Source of the DNA: Stramonita haemastoma
Lineage: Eukaryota; Mollusca; Gastropoda; Neogastropoda; Muricidae
Assembly (NCBI GenBank): GCA_030674155.1
Contig: CM060342.1
Span: 27,754,269-27,776,768 of the forward strand
DNA length: 22,500 nt
Direction of reading: 5' to 3'
Program-made: the position numbers and the translations under genes
Part shown: piece by piece, positions 1 to 8,387 of the stretch
Layout: each line of letters opens with the position of its first letter
Position numbering within the stretch: position 1 is the stretch's first letter
The notes under the pieces: generated by a model
What the model was told of the DNA's origin: nothing
The model's database searches: none
What the model saw: the letters and a program-made list of their open reading frames with translations, nothing else

Positions 1-292
1 GGTCCCCACGAAAATCTTCTATCAATCGTAAAGAAGCGTAAACTTAAATGGCACGGGCATGTCATAAGATCAAAAGGACTACCAACAAAAATACTGCAAG
101 GCACTGTCCAAGGAGGAAGAAAAAGAGGCAGACCAAGGAAGAGATGGGAGGACAACATTAGCGAATGGACAGGCCTAGAACTCAACAAAACCCTGAGAAA
201 GGCAGAACAGAGAGAGAAATGGAGGTAACTGGTTGTCAAGTCTTCAGGGGTACCCCCACGATTGCCAGACTAAGGGATATATAGATAGATAG
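1..292 (+). mobile_element. 3' end of an RTE-like LINE (reverse transcriptase C-terminus)
   Basis: Frame 1 is open from the window edge to a TAA at 226-228 and reads as the C-terminal tail of a LINE polyprotein, with the motifs LLSIVKKRKLKWHGH, ILQGTVQGG and RPRKRWEDNISEWTG. The TAA looks like a point mutation, because the related copy at 19846 has GAA at this place. Beyond it the frame runs on (LVVKSSGVPPR) to a second TAA at 271-273, the likely ancestral stop. A short GATA-type tail (about 274-292) follows, as expected for RTE-like elements with tiny 3' UTRs. The element continues to the left outside the window. The clade call rests on motif memory and is moderately sure. Confidence 0.85.
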
Positions 293-386
293 TCACACAA
301 CAGGAATTGTTTGCATGGGATTGTTCAGGAACCTGCCCACATTTCTATACTTGCGGACATTCTTGTAAACACATTCACTCAGACAC

Positions 387-557
<171 letters not shown>

Positions 558-588
558 CAGACAAACAACGTTCTTTTTCTATCCTTTC

Positions 589-623
<35 letters not shown>

Positions 624-725
624 CTTTTTCCTCTTCTTCTTCTTTGCAATTTTTCTTCTTCTTTGCAATTCCTCTTCGCAATTCTCCCCAATTCTCCTTC
701 TTCGCAATTCTTCTTCTTCTTTGCA
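589..725. repeat. (GTT)n array followed by a degenerate CTT-rich tandem
   Basis: Eleven or so GTT units (589-622) run into a pyrimidine tract. In that tract a 14-15 base unit, TTCTTCTTTGCAATT and shortened forms, recurs about five times up to 725. Polypyrimidine on one strand, polypurine on the other. No gene. Confidence 0.9.
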
Positions 726-732
726 AAACATA

Positions 733-1000
733 ATGGAGGAAAACAAGCATAGGTAAGCAGATGCAACCTCTCCATCATAAGAAAATGTTTTGTTTTGTAT
801 TTGTCCAGAGATTTAAAGAAAATAGTTAAACCCAGTCAGATCAAGCTTTCACAGATAGCATGTGAGGATTTCTGGAGTAAGGACCATGCCTTTGAGATAA
901 CCTGATTCCTGTCTCGGCTCCAGAGGTAGCGCTCTGTTGAGGTTCACGTGATGATTGAAGCTTCCTCCTCTGCGGTATCTTACAGCAAGACACTGTCATA
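733..1000. other. Unassigned stretch, no gene seen
   Basis: There are only short reading frames on either strand, and no SINE or LINE similarity to the other repeats in this window could be recognised. The base composition is ordinary. Confidence 0.5.
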
Positions 1001-1363
1001 CTACATGCATATGTACACAGGCACAATGTGCTGGTAGCCAGCTAGAGACCTCACAATTGCAGTTTGGAGAGTTGAAAGAAAATCTCCCGAAAGAAGAGAT
1101 GAGCTCAATATGTTTGTGACAGTGGGTACAAGCTGTGGAAGGCTCTGCAGAAAAAGAGAAGCAGGTAATGGATCAAGCTCGTATGGTTTTACTGTCACTT
1201 CCTTCAGAATGTTCTGGATTTCTTTCTCATTTGTGGGATGAAAGAAATGGAGAGGAGTGCCAGTAAACACAAGATCAGGAGAGGCATGCTGAAAAAGAGT
1301 GTGATCCAACCTGGAGCGAATGTTGCAGACATCGTCAACAAAGAAGGTAGAAAAGATAGGCAT
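1001..1363 (-). mobile_element. CR1/L2-like LINE fragment, region just before the RT domain
   Basis: The - strand reads about 120 codons with FFVDDVCNIRSRLD, FTGTPLHFF, ELDPLPASLFLQ and LVPTVTNILSSSLLSGDF. This is the usual stretch in CR1/L2-type LINEs that joins the endonuclease linker to the RT fingers (family norm: DLDPIPT, then NIINxSLxxGxFP). Homology fades near 1050 at the 3' side, before the NYRPVS motif, and an in-frame stop sits immediately upstream of the first Met (codon at 1364-1366). It is therefore a short broken relic. It could instead belong to a related jockey-type clade. Confidence 0.65.
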
Positions 1364-1429
1364 TCAGATGGACTGAAGGAGGAAAGCAAGAGAGCTTGCT
1401 TTTACAGATTCAAGAACAAAGAGTAATAA

Positions 1430-1615
1430 CAATTAGATGACAATGGTGCAAAAAAGCATACCAGAATGAAGCCCAGTTCATTGCAAACACAATGGTTTCA
1501 TAATTGTAATTGAAAGTTGAAGTTACCATCACAAAACAGTAAACGATAACGGAGAATGTAACAGCAGCCTGTCAGGTGCATGAATCACAGCTTTGATTTG
1601 TTTGTTTGTTTTTTC
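1430..1615. other. Intergenic, nothing recognised
   Basis: AT-rich sequence without long reading frames or clear repeat similarity. Confidence 0.5.
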
Positions 1616-1617
1616 TA

Positions 1618-1665
1618 CAAGATATAGTGCTATATAAATTCCATGTGTTATCATTATTATTATTT
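1618..1665 (+). repeat. 3' tail of a SINE-like repeat (GCTATATAAAT ... ATTATT)
   Basis: The segment AGTGCTATATAAATT followed by ATTATTATTATT resembles the 3' ends of common invertebrate short repeats. Only the tail is visible and no Pol III boxes lie upstream. Confidence 0.4.
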
Positions 1666-1754
1666 AACACACCTCTCTAATCAGATGCAAGGGTCTGCTA
1701 GGCGTACTGGAAGCAGACATCAAATCAGAACCTGCATCTCAAGGAGTTGTAGAT

Positions 1755-2078
1755 ATGCTTTTATCACTGATCAGGAAGTGTCCACACAGACACTTTTTTT
1801 CTAATGTTCTACACACCAGTCCTCCCATCTTCCATCATGGCTGGATGGATGCCTTGATGTCAAGGCAGGTGGGTGTGCTCCATCCTCACTCAAGTGCTTC
1901 ATGGCCACGAGGTGATCCCTGTGCCTGGCAGACAGAGAGCCTGGCCAGGTGGTGTGTGGAGTCTGTGCAAAGGCGGTGCAGAAAGGAGAAGGAAGGGCCA
2001 CAGCCTCCTTGTTGCCTGACCTGCAGAGGCGCCCACGCTTCCTGAAGCTGCAGACAGTGTGGTCCAGACTGACAGTAT
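1755..2078. other. GC-richer unassigned block
   Basis: This stretch is visibly richer in G and C than its surroundings and keeps moderately long open frames on both strands: about 95 codons in frame from 1755, 90 codons from 1949 and 93 codons on the - strand from 2082. One frame contains VVCGVCAKAVQKGEG. None of the translations matches a family I recognise, and no convincing splice sites or start context could be tied to it. It may be an old exon relic, an unknown repeat or chance. Confidence 0.3.
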
Positions 2079-2079
2079 T

Positions 2080-2215
2080 CATCTACACCACTTTATGTCA
2101 CAGCAGATTTCCTTGCGGGAAATTCGGGCTGCTCTCTCTCTCTCCTCGAGATGAGCGCGTCGCCACAAGTGCAGCGCCTACCCAGTATTATTTCTTTTAT
2201 TTTTTTTCATATACA
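2080..2215 (-). mobile_element. SINE family B, 3' half
   Basis: The reverse complement reads through the family core (GTAGGCGCTGCACTTGTGGC, then GAGAGAGAGCAGCCCGAATT) to the 3' end (TGACATAAAGTGGTG). The same order is seen in the longer + copies at 11695, 20050 and 21594. The tRNA-derived head is missing, so this is a 5'-truncated insertion. Confidence 0.8.
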
Positions 2216-2245
2216 GCCTGAAGCCGCCCTGGGGACTCCAACTCC

Positions 2246-2264
2246 CCGATTTTTTCTCGGGGAT
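2246..2264. other. Small perfect hairpin
   Basis: CCCCGA and TCGGGG flank a short T-rich loop. It lies in the variant tail region of the neighbouring SINE A copy. There is no evidence that it acts as a terminator, and it is listed only as visible structure. Confidence 0.4.
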
Positions 2265-2276
2265 GGTGTCTAAACA

Positions 2277-2580
2277 CACCTGTGTGCATGCTGGTTTAAA
2301 AAAAATTGTCATCCGTTCCTATCAGCACACAATGGCATGCTCTTCCGAAAGGTGGAACGGGGTTTTAACGTGTGCGCAAGATGTTCTGCGTGCGTTCGCA
2401 CACTGGACCTCGGTTTATAGTCTCATCTAAATGACTTTGACATTCAGTTCGATTTTTTCCCCCGTCAAACTGGGAAGAAAGGGCCAGGCTGGGAATGGAT
2501 CCCAGAACCTCGTGGTTTACTTGTTGGCAGGCAAACGTCTTAACCATCCTCCCACCTTCCTCCTCAGGTATGGGACTGTA
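2277..2580 (-). mobile_element. tRNA-derived SINE family A, near full length, variant 3' end
   Basis: Read on the - strand, the copy starts with a tRNA-like head (GGATGGTTAAGACGTTTGCC as the A-box region, GGTTCTGGGATCCATTCCC as the B-box region). It then runs through the body GATGAGACTATAAACCGAGG, CATCTTGCGCACACGTTAAA and CCATTGTGTGCTGATAGGAA. Its 3' end differs from most family A copies here: instead of ACTGGATGTAAAAAAGCAC it goes into TGTGTTTAGACACCATCC. A + strand copy of the body follows at once (2622-2776), giving an inverted pair. Confidence 0.8.
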
Positions 2581-2589
2581 TAGACATTG

Positions 2590-2776
2590 TCTGGAACAGC
2601 AGGAGTCTGTAATCAGGGTGATACCTTCGGATGAGACTATAAACCAAGGCCCGTGTGCGAACGCACACAGAACATCTTGCGCACACGTTAAATCCTGTTC
2701 CGTTTTTCGTAAGAGTAGGCCATTGTGTGCCGGTGGGAACAGATGACAAAATTTACAAAACTGCATACACATGGGA
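2590..2776 (+). mobile_element. SINE family A, body only, cut at ACACATGGGA
   Basis: Family A body is clear from about 2622 (TTCGGATGAGACTATAAACC) to 2776. The tRNA head is absent or decayed. The 3' end stops abruptly at ACACATGGGA, where the LINE reading frame starts. The missing 3' end appears in opposite orientation just beyond that LINE (5066-5137). Confidence 0.8.
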
Positions 2777-5055
2777 GGAACAAATGACAGAGGACAGCGG
2801 CTGCTGGAATTCGCAAAGAAGCACAAACTAACTCTGGCTAACACACTCCACCCTCACAAGCCATCCAGAACATCAACCTGGCACTCACCAAATGGTCTGA
2901 TTCATAATCAAATTGATTACATTCTGTCACCCCAAAGATTCAAATCCAGCATAAACAAGGCAAACACAAGAACATTCCCAGGAGCTGACATTGGCAGTGA
3001 CCACGACCTTGTACTTACCACCATCAGGCTGAAACTGAAAGCAAAACACCAGCCAAAAAGCCCACGCATAAGATTCGACCTGGAAAAACTCAAAGACCCA
3101 ACAGTGGTTGAGATCTTCCAAGCCAACATTGGAGGAAAGTTCGCCGCACTCACAGCCATCGACAATGATGTGGACACACTGGCCAACAACATCAAAGAAG
3201 TGCTAACGACAGCAGCAGAAGAAACATTAGGAAGAAACAGAACAAAGAAACAACCCTGGGTGACAAATGAGGTTCTTGACCTTTGCGACAAAAGAAGAGA
3301 ATTAAGAAACAAAAGTTCACAAGTCAAGAAGCTTACAAGAAGTACATGGATAGCCACAGAGAAGTGAGGAAAAAGATGAGAGAAGCCAAAGAAGCGTGGA
3401 TAGAAGAACAATGCAACAACATCGAAGCTGGAATGGCCAAGGGAAACAGCAAAACAGCTTACGACACTTTGAAAGCACTAACGAAAACCACACAGCCTAA
3501 AGCCTCTGTTATTGAAGACAAAGAAGGAAATCTTTTAACGGAAAACAATGCCATCCTCCAACGCTGGACAGACTACTGTGAGGGATTGTATAACTACCCA
3601 CTACGACCAGATACCAACATAGTTTCTGACAAACCCCCTGAACACGAAGATAAAGACCCACCAATACTAAGGTGTGAAGTAGATGCAGCTATTAAACAAT
3701 TGAAGAAAGGGAAGTCCCCTGGAATCGATAACATCCCAGCTGAACTCATAAAAAATGGAGGGAATGAAACAGCAAGGTGATTCACAGAACTTTGTCAGAA
3801 GATCCACAACACCAAAGAATGGCCAAAAGAATGGACACAGTCTCTTGTAATACCCCTGCCAAAGAAAGGAAACCTCAAGCAATGCCAGAACTACAGAACC
3901 ATCAGTCTCATAAGTCATCCTAGCAAGATCATGCTGCAGGTAGTCCTCAACAGACTGAAAAACCAAGCGGAAAAACTCCTGGCAGAAGAACAAGCGGGCT
4001 TTAGACCAAAACGCAGCACAATGGAACAAATTTTCAATCTGAGAATTCTGATAGAGAAGCATCTCCAACACCAAAAAGACTTGTACCACAATTTCATAGA
4101 CTTCAAAAAGGCCTTTGACAGGGTATGGCATGACGGCCTCTGGCAAGTAATCAGGCACTTCAACATTGACAGCTGCCTAATTGAAGTCATCAAGGCTCTG
4201 TACGAGAACGCAAGAAGTGCAGTTTTTATGAACAATCACGTGGGCGAGTTCTTCAAGACCACGGTTGGGGTTCGCCAGGGCTGCCTTCTCTCACCTGTAC
4301 TCTTCAACCTCTTCCTCGAAAACATCATGACAGAGACACTGCAAAACCACCACACTTCCATCTCCATTGGTGGAAGACCCCTTTGCAACCTCAGATTTGC
4401 AGATGACATTGACCTCATGGGCAGCAGCAAACAAGAACTGCAAATCCTCACAGACAATTTAACAGATCGAGCGAGCGCATACAGCATGGAGGTCAGTACA
4501 GAGAAATCAAAGATCATGGTCAACAGCGCGAGTAATGACATCACGGAAATAAAGATGAATGGAGAAATACTAGAAGAGGTGAGCCAATTCAAATACTTAG
4601 GCTCCATCCTAACAAAAGATGGCACATCAAATAATGAAGTGAAAGCTCGCATTGCAACAGCAACATCTGCTCTAGTCAGACTCCAGAGGATCATCAGAAG
4701 CAACAACATCAGTTTCTGCACCAAATACCACCTTTACAAATCCCTCGTGATATCTATCCTCCTATATGGCTGTGAATCATGGACTCTGACAGCAGAGTTA
4801 GAGAGGAGAATCCAAGCATTCGAGAACAAGTGCCACAGAAGACTCCTCAGAATATCATACAAAGAACACAAGACCAATAACTATGTGAAAGAAGAAATCA
4901 AAAAGCGTGTGGGCCCCCAAGAGCCTTTGCTGTCCACCATAAAGAGGAGAAAGCTGATGTGGTTTGGTCACACCACAAGACACAACACCCTAGCAAAAAC
5001 CATCCTGCAAGGAGCAGTCGAGGGCAAGGCAACAAGGCAAGGCAAGGCAAGGCAA
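2777..5055 (+). mobile_element. RTE-like non-LTR retrotransposon, truncated, with endonuclease C-terminus and reverse transcriptase
   Basis: This is a LINE encoding an endonuclease and reverse transcriptase, which would nick DNA and copy RNA at the target site. The first frame (2771-3367) carries the end of the AP-type endonuclease, with STWHSPNG, NQIDYIL and the catalytic-type GSDHDLV. A one-base loss near 3303 moves the reading to frame 1. That frame then runs to 5187 with a single TGA at 3778-3780, probably from a Trp codon. RT landmarks in order are GKSPGIDNIPAELIKNGG, CQNYRTISLISHPSK, DFKKAFDRVW, GVRQGCLLSPVLFN, the catalytic FADDIDLM, FKYLGSILTKDG, LLYGCESWTL and RRKLMWFGH. The copy lacks most of its 5' part. 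Its 3' end breaks inside ILQGAVEGKA, where an AAGGC tandem begins. Protein features fit RTE-type elements, with the clade inferred. It is a pseudogene as it stands. Confidence 0.93.
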
Positions 5056-5065
5056 GGCAAGGCAA
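5022..5065. repeat. (AAGGC)n short tandem
   Basis: About eight AAGGC units sit between the broken LINE end and an inverted SINE A tail. Read on the - strand they follow the SINE 3' end directly, so they may be its simple-sequence tail. Confidence 0.85.
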
Positions 5066-5137
5066 AATTCTTTTATTCGAGGATAATAGATAAGCACTCA
5101 TGTGCTTTTTTACATCCAGTCCCCGCCCCTTTCAGGG
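5066..5137 (-). mobile_element. SINE family A 3' end
   Basis: The reverse complement reads GGGGACTGGATGTAAAAAAG, CACATGAGTGCTTA and ATTATCCTCGAATAAAAGAA, the common 3' end of family A. It starts at the very point where the + copy at 2590-2776 stops. Confidence 0.85.
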
Positions 5138-5224
5138 ATAACATCAAGATAAAAAGACAGCCTCAACTAAAACAAGAACAATTATAATGATCCAATTACC
5201 AAGAGCAAACCACACCAAGTATCA

Positions 5225-5575
5225 AACAACAGGTAAGAAATAAGACAGAGATACAATATTAAGGTAATGTTATAAAAAAGGCACTCATTCAGAAACGAAA
5301 ATAAGAAGAAAGAATCAATGATGATTTTGATTTGAATAATAAACAAGCAAACAAACAAACAAAAAAAACAACAACAACAAAACAAAAATAAAAAAAAAAC
5401 AAACAACAACAACAACAAAACAAAACAAAACAAAAACAAACAAACAAAAAACAACACACAAAAAAGGCGCAATGATTATAGATCAAACATGAGAATATGA
5501 TGAGGTTAGATGACTGAAAACATCAATCCACCACCATCTATCATCAAAATATGTCCCATAAAACATAAGATTTTG
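5225..5575. repeat. Local duplication, copy 1
   Basis: This segment begins AACAACAGGTAAGAAAT and contains AGATACAATATTAAGGTAAT, GGCACTCATTCAGAAACGAA and GATGACTGAAAACATCAATC. It recurs in the same order and orientation at 5598-5850, a period of about 373 bases. Copy 1 holds a larger A/C-rich insert (5341-5466). Confidence 0.9.
5341..5466. repeat. A/C-rich low-complexity tract (CAAA, AAC units)
   Basis: CAAA and AAC units are mixed with A runs. The open frames on the - strand (Phe, Leu, Val and Cys only) are by-products of this composition. Confidence 0.92.
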
Positions 5576-5597
5576 ATAAAGGGTGAGAAAGAGCAAC

Positions 5598-5850
5598 AAC
5601 AACAGGTAAGAAATTAGACAGAGATACAATATTAAGGTAATGTTATAAAAAGGCACTCATTCAGAAACGAAAATATGAAGTAAAAATCAATGAAAAATTT
5701 GATTTGAGTACAAAAAAACAAACAAAAACCAATCAAAGCAAAAAAAAAAAATTAAAGAGCAAGCATGAGAATATGATGAGGTTAAATGACTGAAAACATC
5801 AATCCCGCCATCTATTATCAAAATAAGTCCCATAAAGCACAGTTTTTGAA
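5598..5850. repeat. Local duplication, copy 2
   Basis: This is the second, shorter copy of the 5225-5575 segment. It shares AGATACAATATTAAGGTAAT, GGCACTCATTCAGAAACGAA, GAGAATATGATGAGGTTA and AAGTCCCATAAA with scattered differences, and has a shorter A-rich centre. Confidence 0.9.
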
Positions 5851-5869
5851 CAAAAACCCTAACTACCTC

Positions 5870-5882
5870 CCACCACACCACA

Positions 5883-5924
<42 letters not shown>

Positions 5925-5932
5925 ACACACAC

Positions 5933-5976
<44 letters not shown>

Positions 5977-5989
5977 ACACACACACACC
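5870..5989. repeat. (CA)n microsatellite
   Basis: CA repeat with a few CCAC interruptions. Frames across it are spurious. Confidence 0.96.
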
Positions 5990-5997
5990 TCACTTAG

Positions 5998-6019
5998 TCT
6001 TATGATTATAGTCATAAGA
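5998..6019. other. 8-bp perfect inverted repeat
   Basis: TCTTATGA and TCATAAGA are separated by 6 bases. It sits between the CA array and the 3' end of the - strand LINE relic, so it may be part of that element's 3' terminus. Confidence 0.5.
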
Positions 6020-6086
6020 TCATCATAATCTGAGAGAAGTGAGGAGGGAGAGGGCAGATAGTTGGAGAGGGGAGAAGTGTGGTTTG

Positions 6087-6846
6087 TTATTTTTGATTCA
6101 TCAAGTAGATTAGAAGGTGAGTTTTTAAGGTTGTTAATGATTGATGCTGTTTAATTGAGTCAGGGAGGGAGTTCCATAGCGTAGGGCCTGAGTATAGTAA
6201 GCTAGTTTTGAACAAGTCTATTCTTGGGATTGGGACACTTGGCTTTACCGTATTTTTGGAATGATTCATTGGGAATTTGTCTTTTAAGGATGTGGGGACA
6301 TTTCCTGTCAGTATCTTAAACATCATGATGCCTTTGTTATATTTTAGTCTTTGGTGTAGGGGAAGGATATTTAACTGAGTATAATCCCCTTCTAGCAAGG
6401 TTGTTTTCTTCAGAAGGACCAGTTTGAGACCACGTTTATACAGACTTAGTAATGGTTTCATGATATTTGCACTGGCAGAGTCCCACAGGGTTGCAGCATA
6501 GTCTATTGAGGATTGTATATAAGCTTGAAAAAACAGTTTCCTTGAATGAAAATCGAGAAAGTGTTTAATTTTAATCAACTGGTAGACTTTTTTGGACAAG
6601 TATTTGCATAGGTGAGATATGTGGTAGAACCAGCTGAGATTTTCATCAATTGTCATTCCTAGAACTTTGTGGTGAGAGGTCTGTTCGATTGCTTCCTTTT
6701 TTATGTGAATTGGAAATAGTTTATGTGGTAAATTTTGTCGCTTTTGTCTGGTAGTGATAAGCATGCATTTTGTTTTTTGGGATGGATAGTCATGTGGTTC
6801 AGTTCAGTCCATTTGACAAGGTCGTCAGTGCTTTTTTGTAATAAAG
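6087..6846 (-). mobile_element. CR1/L2-like LINE, C-terminal part of the reverse transcriptase ORF
   Basis: On the - strand a 225-codon frame ends in a stop at 6087 and reads HHKVLGMTIDENLSW, HISHLCKYLSKKVYQLIKIK, SRKLFFQAYIQSSIDYAATL, LNILPLHQRLKYNKGIMMFK and SGPTLWNSLPDSIK. This is the thumb and C-terminal region typical of CR1/L2/Rex-type LINEs. The preceding residues (STDDLVKWTELNHMTIHPKK) are in another frame, so one small indel lies near 6765-6775. The copy stops at about 6846, losing the palm with the catalytic FADD. It meets, head to head, an RTE-like 3' end on the + strand. The 3' UTR probably runs left to about 6000. The element is not functional. Confidence 0.85.
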
Positions 6847-6848
6847 TA

Positions 6849-7046
6849 AAGGGCAAAGGGCAAGAGAAGAAGAGGCCGCCAAAAGAAATCATGGGTTGAC
6901 AACATCAAAGACTGGACCGCCCAACCCCTGCAACACCTCCTACTAGCCACACAGGATCGTGAAGCATGGAAAAAGATCGCTGTTGCGTCTTCTCTCATGT
7001 CCCCCCTTCGTCCTTTGGGACATGGGACTGAGTGAGTGAGTGAGTG
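6849..7046 (+). mobile_element. RTE-like LINE 3' end with (GTGA)n tail
   Basis: The frame from 6859 reads GKRRRGRQKKSWVDNIKDW, REAWKKIAVASSLMSPLRP and LGHGTE, then TGA at 7033-7035. It is the natural C-terminus of a LINE related to the one at 2777-5055 but of a different subfamily from the copies at 1 and 19846. The stop overlaps a GTGA tandem tail (to 7046). The 5' truncation at about 6849 is typical of target-primed reverse transcription. Confidence 0.85.
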
Positions 7047-7048
7047 AT

Positions 7049-7120
7049 ACACATGGGGAATGGATGTAAAAAAATGGACAGGATTGCTTATTCTGTTATC
7101 CTCCATATAAAAGAGTAAAT
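7049..7120 (+). mobile_element. SINE family A 3' end, diverged
   Basis: The order ACACATGGGGAATGGATG, TAAAAAAATGG, TGCTTATTCTGTTATCCTCC and ATATAAAAGAGTAAATAAA follows the family A 3' end with substitutions. It abuts the GTGA tail of the LINE. Confidence 0.75.
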
Positions 7121-8100
7121 AAAAATGATGCTGGTGTCAGTGTTTCTGGCATGGAGGCCAGTGCTGGCGTGACCTTCCTGGGAGATGCTGACACTGACGT
7201 CTGAGGAGAGGATGTCTGACATGTCATGTTTTACTGTCACTGTCAGGATGGAGTGTTTATTTTATTTTATTTCATTTGTATTTTATACCACTTTATATCA
7301 CAGCAGATTTCTTTCTACCTATCTTTTGGTAAATTGTGCATGAGATTGCTATGCATATAATTATGTTAAAGGGAACAAGTAACACTATGGTCCACATCAC
7401 TTTAGTATTGTTGTGTATGTTTGATTGTGTGTAGGTTAAAATTGGGGTATATTCTATCATAAAGCAAGTATTTTTATTTGCAGTACTTGCAAATGATTTG
7501 TATTTTGATTTGTGTGCACAGACCATGAAACGTTGCAAAACGCTGTGTCAGCATTGTAACGAATTAATTGTTGAACCTTGTGACGAAAGCTGAATAAGAA
7601 CTGGAATGTTTGAAACACTGGAATGTTTGTTGAAGTGTGTAAGATCTGAGCCAGCACAATCACTGGCGTAACCAATGAAGGGGATAGGGAACAGGACAGC
7701 GCCTTGTAGAGAAACCACTAGAGGTTAGTTTTTCATTTTGATATTGCACTTTAAAATCAGCAAAACTGTATTCAATTTGTTGAAAAACTCATCATCTGAA
7801 GAATGAGCTTATCCAAGAACAAACGTTTTATGAAAAAAGTTTGAGCATAAGGAGATTGGGCTAGGTGGTACTGAAAGTAGAGAAGAAGTTGACAAAAAGA
7901 ATGCTAACAAAAAATCCAGGGTTACCAAGTGAGAGTAAGCATTGTGCTGCAAGGTGACTACACCATCATTTGTGCTTCTGGTGGCTTTGTATGCAAATTG
8001 ATAAAGAGGTGTGGGTTACAAAAAAAGTTCTTGACATCATATCGAAGGAGAAATTGGTATAAAAATATATTGAACTTAAACAATTCTTTTTAGCTTTGGA
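7120..8100. other. Region upstream of the receptor gene, no gene recognised
   Basis: Only short frames occur on both strands. A short SINE B tail relic (ATACCACTTTATATCACAGC, - strand) lies at 7287-7312. A nearly repeated CACTGGAATGTTTG occurs around 7600-7630. No TATA box, initiator or first exon could be tied to the downstream receptor. Confidence 0.5.
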
Positions 8101-8205
8101 TGATGTTTTGAAAAGGAAATAACCAGTGTAGCAGTCTGTGTTCTGACAACCAAAACCACAGCAGTTGCTTACCTTAAGCATGTTGGTACTGGCTACTTCA
8201 CCATC

Positions 8206-8282
8206 ATGTTAAGATCATGCATGGACTATTTTGGAAATGGTGTACTGGGACAATGTTTACCCTTCTGCCGGAAGATTTCCAT
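8206..8282 (+). CDS. Possible short upstream exon of the receptor gene
   Basis: A strong donor, GTAAGT, sits at 8283-8288. Ahead of it frame 1 is open from 8104 and includes a Met at 8206 with A at -3. The stretch before the donor is cysteine-containing (DYFGNGVLGQCLPFCRK). Splicing from 8282 to an acceptor CAG ending at 8387 keeps the frame and leads straight into the first LDLa module. Splicing to the other acceptor (CTAG ending at 8359) would create a TAA across the junction in the frame that the downstream exon requires. No signal peptide is visible, so the true first exon probably lies further upstream or outside this interpretation. Confidence 0.3.
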
Positions 8283-8387
8283 GTAAGTATGGTGGTTAAT
8301 ATGTCAAAATGCTTTAGCGAACCATGCTTTAATCAAACTCTCCTTTGCCCTTTTGCTAGAAAATAAAAGGCTTGAGATGTTGGCCAG

